From Maribacter algarum (ex Zhang et al. 2020) (GTDB lineage Bacteria; Bacteroidota; Bacteroidia; Flavobacteriales; Flavobacteriaceae): a stretch of 64,000 nt of DNA. The notes below the pieces were generated by a model that saw only the letters and a program-made list of their open reading frames with translations, was not told where the DNA came from and did no database searches. This document shows, one piece after another, positions 1 to 5,741 of this stretch. Position 1 is the first letter of the stretch; each line of letters opens with the position of its first letter. The stretch is from positions 1 through 64,000 of the forward strand of contig NZ_VATY01000003.1 of the NCBI RefSeq assembly GCF_005885635.1, in the 5' to 3' direction. The translations under genes and the position numbers were made by a program.

Positions 1-1
1 T

Positions 2-205
2 ACCTCTTTAGCTTAAAAGGAAGAGCTGTGGTAAAAGCTATTGATCGTAGCCACGGAGTGATTGGAAGATGTTGTTAGCGGCGTGCCTGCTAATGAATAG
101 AATTTGCAGAAGCACCGAAATGGTCAAGAATCAAAGTAGGGAAGCGCATTTATAGCCGATCTGTTCGTTTCGACGAAAGTGCCAGTTCGAATCTGGCAAG
201 AGGTA
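2..205 (+). ncRNA. tRNA-like RNA with expanded anticodon region
   Basis: The ends fold as a tRNA. Acceptor strands 2-8 (ACCTCTT) and 198-204 (AAGAGGT) pair over 7 bp. T9 and A10 match U8/A9. The D-arm is 11-14 with 23-26 and its loop carries the conserved GG. The T-arm is 181-185/193-197 with loop TTCGAAT. A UUCG-capped hairpin (164-168/173-177) sits where a class II variable arm would be. Between the D-arm and that hairpin are about 137 bases instead of about 17. They contain a hairpin at 83-90/106-115 (GTGC+CTGC pairing GCAG+GCAC) and a possible 5-bp closing stem GATCG (43-47) with CGATC (157-161). No CCA is encoded. It could be an intron-bearing tRNA, a tRNA mimic like a Y RNA, or a decayed tRNA with an insertion. 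The tRNA-like ends are certain; the function is unknown. Confidence 0.6.
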
Positions 206-224
206 CAAAGTTCATTGAAAATAA

Positions 225-245
225 AATTCCCGCCTTCGCGGGAAC
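225..245. repeat. REP-like palindrome
   Basis: TTCCCGC (227-233), loop CTTC, GCGGGAA (238-244). The same core (ATTCCCGCCTnCGC..GGAA) recurs at 44965-44984, so it looks like a dispersed extragenic palindrome. A second hairpin, ACAAGA 244-249 with TCTTGT 261-266, follows directly. No T-run follows, so it is not a convincing terminator. Confidence 0.5.
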
Positions 246-364
246 AAGATATCAAGCTTGTCTTGTTGGGTGTTTCTGTATAGCACTATTGTGTGAAGTT
301 TTGCTGAGAAGTATTAGGTCTTCATATACAACTTGACTTGAAGGTTTTGGCTGTTTTCCAAAAA

Positions 365-462
365 ATAGTCCCGACTCTATAGGTCGTGGGTTCGATTCCC
401 ACCTTCCCCTCTAATTATACAGGAAAAATGGGGAAGTAGCTCAGTAGGTTAGAGCGATAGAC
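365..462 (+). tRNA. circularly permuted tRNA (3' half before 5' half), identity unclear
   Basis: The 3' half comes first: anticodon-stem strand TCTAT (376-380), variable region AGGTC, T-arm 386-390/398-402 with loop TTCGATT, acceptor strand CTTCCCC (403-409) and discriminator T410. After a 19-base linker the 5' half follows: acceptor GGGGAAG (430-436), TA, D-arm 439-442/452-455 with a GG-containing loop, and anticodon-stem strand ATAGA (457-461). Joined 5' to 3', all four stems close, including 7/7 acceptor and 5/5 anticodon-stem pairs, so the halves belong together. The break lies in the anticodon loop, and the anticodon cannot be read safely. The word ATAG occurs at both break points (365-368 and 457-460). 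No CCA is encoded. It may be a functional permuted gene, a decoy, or debris of a rearranged tRNA array. Confidence 0.6.
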
Positions 463-543
463 GTAGGTGTCGCGGGTTCGACTCCCGCTCCTATTACGAT
501 AGGATAGCTCAGTTGGTTAGAGCACTACACTTTTAATGTAGGT
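463..543 (+). tRNA. circularly permuted tRNA-Lys(UUU)
   Basis: The 3' half comes first: GTAG, variable region GTGTC, T-arm 472-476/484-488 with loop TTCGACT, acceptor TCCTATT (489-495) and discriminator A496. A single C later the 5' half begins: acceptor GATAGGA (498-504), TA, D-arm 507-510/520-523, and a complete anticodon arm CTACA-CTTTTAA-TGTAG (525-541) with anticodon TTT. Read as 498-543 followed by 469-496, it is a textbook tRNA-Lys. GTAGGT flanks the unit as a direct repeat (463-468 and 538-543), giving an exact 75-bp period, as if a one-gene circle had been inserted or a tandem array cut mid-gene. It directly abuts the 5' half of the preceding permuted tRNA. Confidence 0.65.
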
Positions 544-544
544 T

Positions 545-561
545 ATGGACTCAAAATCCAT
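545..561 (+). other. isolated Leu(CAA)-like anticodon arm
   Basis: ATGGA, loop CTCAAAA, TCCAT form a 5-bp stem and 7-base loop with U33 and anticodon CAA, as in tRNA-Leu(CAA). There is no matching T-arm or acceptor strand next to it. The run GATAGACG (456-463) resembles the end of a tRNA-Leu D-loop, so a Leu gene interrupted by the Lys unit is possible, but weakly supported. Confidence 0.4.
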
Positions 562-943
562 TTTCAACAAGAAGGTCACTTGTAAAAAGACCACCGGACG
601 GTCACTCCGTATAATTGACAAAAAGCCGTAGGTATAGGTCGGTTGGTTTTTCTTCGGATGAATCAACAGTCTTGAAACTACTTTGAAATACTGAATTTTT
701 GATGTGAAAGGCAATTTCTTTTTTGAATATCCTTCCCTCGGAAAAACCAATAAATAGTATTGGAAACACCGACCGAAGCATACCAAAAAACAAATCGTAA
801 CGAACTTCGAAAACCAATATTTCCGTATCGAATAGATGAGTTATAGTTGCGGTTTTTTAAAAGAGAATAAACCAATTAATAATAAATGAAAATAGTTTAA
901 CCCGTTCGTCCGTCAATCGACTGGCGGACACAAATTTTAAGTA
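562..943 (+). other. structured leader upstream of the slipin gene
   Basis: No gene is supported here. Reverse-strand open frames over this stretch look like chance. Long-range pairing is striking: GGTAT 631-635 with ATACC 780-784, GGTCGG 637-642 with CCGACC 769-774, and TTGGTTTTTC 643-652 with GAAAAACCAA 741-750. This closes a domain of about 154 bases. Smaller hairpins lie at 602-610 (ACGG..CCGT area) and 908-912/925-929 (GTCCG/CGGAC), the latter just before the start codon at 944. It may be a small RNA or a cis-acting leader. Confidence 0.5.
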
Positions 944-2044
944 ATGAAAAGAGTAAGAATCAATGCAGGAAAAGTAGGTTTGGTCTTCAAAAGAGGCGAT
1001 TACCAAAAAGTTATTACCCAAGGTACACACTGGGTGGGCTTTCAAAATATGGTTAAGGTCTATGACCTTACCAAGGCCTTTGTTGCTCCTATAGCATTAG
1101 AAATCTTGCTACAGGACCAAGGCTTGGAAGCTATGTTGCATATCATCGAAGTTAAGGATGCCGAATTGGCCTTGGTTTCTGAAAACGGAAACTTGAAACA
1201 AGTCCTTACCGCTGGTAAGTACGCTTTCTGGAAAGGTCTAATAAACTTCGAGTTCGTTATGGCGGACCTGAGTAAGATCTACATCACAGAAGCTATCAGT
1301 AAAGCGATGCTAAGCCATCCTCAGTTGCGAGCGTATGTTCGTACTTTAGAAGTTGCGGCATATGAGAAAGCTGTCCTCTTGGTTGATGATGTTTATGTCA
1401 AAACACTGGAAAGTGGTACCTACCATTTCTGGAAGAACGACATCTCCATCAAAATTGCCAGAGCGGATATGCGTCAATTGCAATTGGAAATTTCTGGTCA
1501 AGAATTGTTGACTAAAGACAAGGCGGCTATTCGTATCAACTTCTATACACAGTATAAAGTTGTTGATATTGAAAAGGCTTTGCTAGGCAGCAAAGACTAT
1601 GAAAAGCAATTGTACATTGCAATGCAGTTGGTATTGCGTGCCTATATTGGCACCTATACCTTGGATGAGCTTCTAGAGCGAAAAGAAAGCATCGCAGAAG
1701 CCGTATTTGCAGATATCAAAACAGCAGCTACCCAATTGGGTGTTGAAGTTTTGAGCTGTGGTATTCGTGATGTAATCTTAACTGGTGAAATGAAAGACAT
1801 CATGAACCAGGTTTTGGTTGCCCAAAAGAGAGCTCAGGCGAATATCATTACCCGACGTGAAGAGACTGCGTCTACCAGAAGCTTGCTGAACACCGCAAAG
1901 TTGATGGAAGACAACGAAATGCTCTTCAAGTTGAAGGAAATGGAATACGTTGAGAAGATCGCTGAGAAAATCGGTGAGATTACCGTCTCCGGCAACGGAG
2001 GTATGGTAAAGCAATTGAAGGAGATTTTCTCCGTCAATAAGTAG
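944..2044 (+). CDS. slipin-like SPFH/band-7 protein without membrane anchor
   Basis: A 366-residue protein with an N-terminal repeat-like region (about 1-130) and a band-7/SPFH core (about 135-310), ending in a charged helical tail. The tail includes RREETASTRSLLNTAKLMED, typical of slipins and stomatin-like scaffolds, which assemble into rings on membranes. Most family members start with a transmembrane segment; none is visible here. The N-terminal motif VGLVFKRGDY recurs in degenerate form around residues 140-170, suggesting an internal duplication. From memory, membrane-free slipins occur in some rtcB-type RNA-repair operons, which would fit the tRNA fragments just upstream; no rtcB is visible in this window. 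The ATG at 944 lacks a clear Shine-Dalgarno, as usual in this phylum. Family call strong; role inferred. Confidence 0.8.
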   Translation: MKRVRINAGKVGLVFKRGDYQKVITQGTHWVGFQNMVKVYDLTKAFVAPIALEILLQDQGLEAMLHIIEVKDAELALVSENGNLKQVLTAGKYAFWKGLINFEFVMADLSKIYITEAISKAMLSHPQLRAYVRTLEVAAYEKAVLLVDDVYVKTLESGTYHFWKNDISIKIARADMRQLQLEISGQELLTKDKAAIRINFYTQYKVVDIEKALLGSKDYEKQLYIAMQLVLRAYIGTYTLDELLERKESIAEAVFADIKTAATQLGVEVLSCGIRDVILTGEMKDIMNQVLVAQKRAQANIITRREETASTRSLLNTAKLMEDNEMLFKLKEMEYVEKIAEKIGEITVSGNGGMVKQLKEIFSVNK

Positions 2045-2098
2045 GTTGGTTAGAATGCGTCAATGTGAGTTGGCGCATTTTTTATTGAAGGCTATAAT

Positions 2099-2827
2099 TC
2101 AATTTCTTCCTTTTTCGTTAGGATATAATTCAGTCAAACTATCACTTTGCCAATATTCCTTTGTATCTATGTTTAAGACAGTTAGTTTGCCCGTAAATGC
2201 CGCCCCAGTATCTATATTCCATAGATTTATAGAATTCATTGGCACTATTTCTCCATAATTAGTAGTTGGCGTATGCCCAATATAGATTTCATTATATAGA
2301 CCTAATCGAGTTTCCAATTCGGGTTGTTTTTCTTCTTTAACATGCTTCAATATTCTTGCCGCCTCCCAAAGTGTTCTATCCCAGTAGAAATCATTTTCAT
2401 TATATTCTTTTTCTACTCCGTGCATTGAAGTAAAACCTGCATGCACAAAAAGACGATTATTATTATCTATGTAATAATTTTTCAAACCACTGAAAAAATT
2501 TCGATGACTCTCTTGAGTTATATAACCAGTCTTTATATAACTATCAATAGTGCCTTGCCCCCCATGAGCAAGCCAAATAGGGTTAGTTGCTCCTTTTTCT
2601 AGCCAAAGCTTACACCACAAATCGTGGTTTCCTAAAATGAAAACACAGTTCTGTTTCCCTGAGAGTTCAATTAAATATTCAATGGTTTGAGCAGATTCAC
2701 TCCAACCATCAACATAGTCTCCTAGAAAAATTAAAGTATCTTCAGGTGTAACTTTTGCTCGTTCTAAAACTTGAGTTAAGGCTTTTAAACCACCATGGAT
2801 ATCACCAATCACTAATCTTCGTTTCAC
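2099..2827 (-). CDS. PPP-family metallophosphatase
   Basis: A 242-residue calcineurin-like phosphoesterase of the lambda/PrpA serine-threonine phosphatase type. The metal-binding signatures are in order: GDIHG (about 8-12), GDYVDG (about 36-41), GNHD (about 65-68), then later histidines in LFVHAGF and YIGHTPTT. It is the last gene of the nadV operon. Its start overlaps the kptA stop by 4 bases (ATGA), so translation is probably coupled. In an RNA-repair setting it could act on phosphate ends or on nucleotides such as ADP-ribose phosphates; diadenosine tetraphosphate or phosphoprotein substrates are equally possible. The substrate cannot be told from sequence. No signal peptide, so cytoplasmic. 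Confidence 0.85.
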   Translation of the reverse strand: MKRRLVIGDIHGGLKALTQVLERAKVTPEDTLIFLGDYVDGWSESAQTIEYLIELSGKQNCVFILGNHDLWCKLWLEKGATNPIWLAHGGQGTIDSYIKTGYITQESHRNFFSGLKNYYIDNNNRLFVHAGFTSMHGVEKEYNENDFYWDRTLWEAARILKHVKEEKQPELETRLGLYNEIYIGHTPTTNYGEIVPMNSINLWNIDTGAAFTGKLTVLNIDTKEYWQSDSLTELYPNEKGRN

Positions 2828-3378
2828 GTTTTATCTTTAAAATCAATAAATCTTGGCGGTACATTATCTGTCAACCAAACACCGTTCTCCGACATAAAGA
2901 ACTTATGCCCTTCATGATGCATATCTAAAGCACTAATACTTAATATTATTGGTTTTCCTCTTCTAGCACCCACTTTTGTTGCTGTTTCTATATCTACACT
3001 TAAATGTACATGGTGTCTTTTCATTTTCAGCAAGCCTTTCTCTCTTATCGGTTTTATAAATTTAACCGGAGTGCCATGGTATAAAAACTCTGGGGGCTTT
3101 ACAGCTTCATAATCCAAATTTATTGATATCGAGTGACCTTGACTAGCTCTTATCTGTGTCTTGTCTTCATTAAAGGCAAAACGTTGTTTATCATTACTTT
3201 TCACCACAAATTCTAACTGTTCAAAAGTTATCGCTTTGCTTTCTCTTTGCATACGCTTTAGCAATACTTCAACATCCGCCCATCCATTCTCATCTAATAC
3301 TAAATCTAGCAATTGCGGTTTATGTCTTAGTACCAGGCTTAGGAATTTGCTGATCTGTTTTGCTTGTTTCTCTGTCAT
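2824..3378 (-). CDS. kptA: RNA 2'-phosphotransferase (Tpt1/KptA)
   Basis: A 184-residue, full-length member of the Tpt1/KptA family. These enzymes transfer an internal RNA 2'-phosphate to NAD+, releasing nicotinamide and ADP-ribose 1''-2'' cyclic phosphate. Conserved blocks are clear: KFLSLVLRHKP (about 11-21), LDENGW (about 28-33), IRASQGHS (about 77-84), LYHGT (about 99-103) and HHVHLS (about 121-126). Bacteria usually lack the tRNA splicing pathway that makes 2'-phosphate junctions, so the natural substrate in bacteria is an open question. Here it sits in an operon with NAD salvage genes, which could recycle the nicotinamide it releases, and about 2.3 kb from permuted and expanded tRNA-like genes. 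It overlaps the phosphatase start by 4 bases and lies 49 bases after the LOG gene. Confidence 0.93.
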   Translation of the reverse strand: MTEKQAKQISKFLSLVLRHKPQLLDLVLDENGWADVEVLLKRMQRESKAITFEQLEFVVKSNDKQRFAFNEDKTQIRASQGHSISINLDYEAVKPPEFLYHGTPVKFIKPIREKGLLKMKRHHVHLSVDIETATKVGARRGKPIILSISALDMHHEGHKFFMSENGVWLTDNVPPRFIDFKDKT

Positions 3379-3427
3379 TTCTCTAATAATTCTTTATAAA
3401 TTCTATAGTTCTCTTCAATGGCAATTT

Positions 3428-3952
3428 TTAATTTGCTGAAAAATCCATTAACATTCTCTCTCGGAGTTCTTGAGAATTTTCAACAATTTGAAACAGGTCA
3501 TGTTCATAATCTGGAATTAAATTTGCTTTCAAACTAACGATTAAATCCTTCCAAATGGCGCCAATGAAATACAACTTAGGTCGCTCCTCTTTGGGTTCTT
3601 TACGGATTAAAAAAACCTCCGACAAAGTTCCTATTCCTCCTCTTTGAACAATAAAGACGGAAGTGCCTTCGAGCAATATTTTGAGTCTGTCAAACAATTT
3701 TTCTGTTACGATTGTCTCACTTAAATACTTGTTTCCTTCTGAAGAACCTACTTGTTTACAAGTTACTCCAATGGATTTACCTCCAGATTGGACTGCTCCT
3801 TTTGAAACAGCTTCCATCATTCCACCATAGCCACCATTTTTTACTATATAATCTTGTTTAGCTAAAAAAGAACCGATCCGTATGGTCTCTAGATATTCTT
3901 TAGATTCAGTATTGTTTCCAGAACCACCAAATAGTGCTGCGTATTTTATCAT
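3428..3952 (-). CDS. LOG/SLOG-family nucleotide-binding protein
   Basis: A 174-residue Rossmann-type protein of the LOG (lysine decarboxylase-like) family. It has the glycine-rich GGYGGMMEAVSKGA (about 41-54) and RGGIGTLSEV (about 104-113), a variant of the PGGxGTxxE signature of phosphoribohydrolases that split nucleoside monophosphates into base and ribose phosphate. The usual proline is replaced by arginine. The wider SLOG superfamily also includes binders of NAD- or ADP-ribose-derived signals. Here it lies inside a NAD/ADP-ribose operon and overlaps the NADAR start by 4 bases. Either nucleotide hydrolysis or ligand sensing is plausible. Confidence 0.8.
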   Translation of the reverse strand: MIKYAALFGGSGNNTESKEYLETIRIGSFLAKQDYIVKNGGYGGMMEAVSKGAVQSGGKSIGVTCKQVGSSEGNKYLSETIVTEKLFDRLKILLEGTSVFIVQRGGIGTLSEVFLIRKEPKEERPKLYFIGAIWKDLIVSLKANLIPDYEHDLFQIVENSQELRERMLMDFSAN

Positions 3953-4503
3953 AGGTTACTATTTATATCATCTCGTACCTCCATTAAAGCAAAACCTAAC
4001 AGATTTTCACCCTGCCACAAATTTGGATTCTGAGCGTCTGAATCATTCTGTGCCAATCCGATACCCCAAATGGCATCAACCGGACTAGCTTCAACAAGAA
4101 TTCTATCTTTTGTATTTAACAAAAACTCTTTCAAATCTGTATGTTGAGAAAACTTAAGATAATTTGCTTCTTTGACGATTGCATATTTCTCTTCATTCCA
4201 AATTTTGGGGTCAAAATTCGCTACTTTTCGCCCTAGCTTTTTCGCTTCAGCCGGATGCTCACAAGCTATAATTTTAGCTCTGATCTCTAAATCTTTAAAA
4301 AGACGAGCTTTTTCAGCCATCATAAAATGTTCCGCTGTTTTATAGGTTTCATTTTCTTTTGTAAAAGATGACCGCCACCATTGACTAAAACAGCTTTTGA
4401 TAACAGAACCATCCTTGCTTGGTGTATGACCCCAGAAGAATAAGAATTTTAAATTTTCGTTTTGATCAAATTCTTGTTTGATTATGTCTAGTGTATATTT
4501 CAT
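3949..4503 (-). CDS. NADAR-family protein (YbiA-like)
   Basis: A 184-residue NADAR domain protein. Signatures: FLFFWGH (about 20-26), CFSQWW (about 38-43), YKTAEHFMMAEKA (about 53-65), ASPVDAIWGIGL (about 138-149) and NLWQGENLLGFALMEVRD near the end. NADAR proteins handle ADP-ribose-linked or ribose-linked substrates: YbiA acts on riboflavin pathway intermediates, and others remove ADP-ribose from guanine in nucleic acid. It overlaps neighbours by 4 bases at both ends, so it is co-translated within the operon. Next to kptA it could clear ADP-ribosylated products, which is inference. Confidence 0.88.
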   Translation of the reverse strand: MKYTLDIIKQEFDQNENLKFLFFWGHTPSKDGSVIKSCFSQWWRSSFTKENETYKTAEHFMMAEKARLFKDLEIRAKIIACEHPAEAKKLGRKVANFDPKIWNEEKYAIVKEANYLKFSQHTDLKEFLLNTKDRILVEASPVDAIWGIGLAQNDSDAQNPNLWQGENLLGFALMEVRDDINSNL

Positions 4504-4955
4504 TTCATTCTCGTTTTGACTTCGTTAATCAATTCCTTCAAGCTTTGAACTTGTGGGATGCCATATCTGGCACAAACAATATCTACATTACCTTTCCTCC
4601 AAAAACCATCAGGACAGCAAACAATTAGTTTTCCACTCTTCGCAAATAGTCCAAGTTCTAATAGCGATATTGGTGATTTAGTACTTTTATCAAAATACAT
4701 GATAATTAAATCTACTTTCTCAAGTGCTACTAACTCCCAGCTTACTTGTTCATTAAATTTCGGATTATTGATGTCTTGTTTCCAACTGGCATCCCAGGCA
4801 TCTCTTCTTGGGTTTACCAAAATCACCTGTTTACTCGCCAACCTTTCAATAACAATATCTTGCCATTTTTGTGCTGTGTCACCTTCGATACTACCTGCTA
4901 AAAAAACACTGTAGCTGTTTAGAAGAAGTTTTTCTGGTGCAGTAATTACATTCAT
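4500..4955 (-). CDS. nucleoside 2-deoxyribosyltransferase-like protein
   Basis: A 151-residue protein of the nucleoside deoxyribosyltransferase-like fold. Visible motifs are FLAGSIE (about 18-24), VNPRRDAWDASW (about 48-59), ELVALEKVDLIIMYF (about 73-87) and SPISLLELGLFAKSGK (about 93-108), with the glutamate in LLELG as probable catalytic residue. Classical members exchange bases on deoxyribonucleosides; relatives cleave N-glycosidic bonds in nucleotides. It overlaps the PRPP-synthetase-like gene and NADAR by 4 bases each. Its presence among NAD enzymes suggests cleavage of a nucleoside or NAD-derived ligand, but the substrate is unknown. Confidence 0.75.
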   Translation of the reverse strand: MNVITAPEKLLLNSYSVFLAGSIEGDTAQKWQDIVIERLASKQVILVNPRRDAWDASWKQDINNPKFNEQVSWELVALEKVDLIIMYFDKSTKSPISLLELGLFAKSGKLIVCCPDGFWRKGNVDIVCARYGIPQVQSLKELINEVKTRMK

Positions 4956-5710
4956 ATCACTTTAAACTGTGTCACAAACTCGTCCTCAATTTTCTTGAAA
5001 CTATTAGTACAATACACATGGTCAATTGTTTCTTTCAATTCATCGAAACCATAGTTAAACTGACCATGAGTGACATATAAAAAAACCTTAGCTGCGCCTT
5101 GTTTTTTTAAGGCGTCAGCAAGAAATTTAAACGTTCGCCCGCCATCAGCTAAATCATCAACAATAAGACAGTCTTTATCTTTTACATCGCCCTGGATACT
5201 AATTTGAGGGATGCCATCTACACGAACCTTGTTAGACGGAACCAAATCGGCCTCAAGCTTTTCAGCAATCTCGTGAGTAGTTTTATAAGCTCCTGCATCT
5301 GGACTAACCAATACAGGGTTTCCAATAGCCTCAAAGGTTTTTTTAACATAAGGAAAATGGGATAATTTACTTGCGTTTTCTATCAAGGCCAAAGAAATAG
5401 GACTATGAGGATGTAAAATTTCTACCTTATCAAAAGCCATTGAATTAATGAAATTTGCAATGACCTTTAAATCAAAAGATTCTTTTGCATTAAAGCGCCT
5501 ATCCGAACGTTGCCCAATTAAACAATAGATTGATAGGGTTGCAGTTGCAGTCTTATTCATACTATTTTCAGCATCCCAAGCTTCCTTTATGGCTGCGATG
5601 GCAAATAAATCATCATAACTATTCCCACGTATGTGAACATCAAGATTACCTTCCTCTAGAATTTTAGCGGCAACTTGCCCGTCTTTAAATTTCTTTATTT
5701 CGTATTTCAT
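4952..5710 (-). CDS. short PRPP-synthetase-like protein
   Basis: A 252-residue protein of the ribose-phosphate pyrophosphokinase/phosphoribosyltransferase fold. The PRPP or ribose-phosphate loop is clear: CLIVDDLADGGRTF (about 176-189). GQRSDRRF (about 68-75) replaces the usual catalytic RQDR-type region. Housekeeping PRPP synthetases are about 310-320 residues, so this is a shorter, divergent relative. Paired with nadV it could supply PRPP for nicotinamide salvage. Alternatively the pair resembles the phage NARP1 system, where a PRPP-synthetase-like enzyme pyrophosphorylates ADP-ribose and a NAMPT-like enzyme adds nicotinamide to rebuild NAD+. Sequence alone cannot decide. It lies 31 bases after nadV. 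Confidence 0.8.
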   Translation of the reverse strand: MKYEIKKFKDGQVAAKILEEGNLDVHIRGNSYDDLFAIAAIKEAWDAENSMNKTATATLSIYCLIGQRSDRRFNAKESFDLKVIANFINSMAFDKVEILHPHSPISLALIENASKLSHFPYVKKTFEAIGNPVLVSPDAGAYKTTHEIAEKLEADLVPSNKVRVDGIPQISIQGDVKDKDCLIVDDLADGGRTFKFLADALKKQGAAKVFLYVTHGQFNYGFDELKETIDHVYCTNSFKKIEDEFVTQFKVI

Positions 5711-5741
5711 TTTACTGATTTTAATGGGTCAATAATTAGCT

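Noticed and set aside
2-205. tmRNA or group I intron-containing tRNA.
   Set aside because: Too short for tmRNA and no tag reading frame or GGGG acceptor start; the insert is shorter than known group I introns and I see no P7-type core.
517-1045. Several reverse-strand open frames of 60-90 codons over the tRNA fragments and leader.
   Set aside because: They overlap structured RNA and the start of the slipin gene, have no family features and odd composition; treated as chance.
4500-4955. TIR or other NADase toxin.
   Set aside because: Motifs FLAGSIE and SPISLLELG fit the deoxyribosyltransferase-like fold; no TIR signature is seen.
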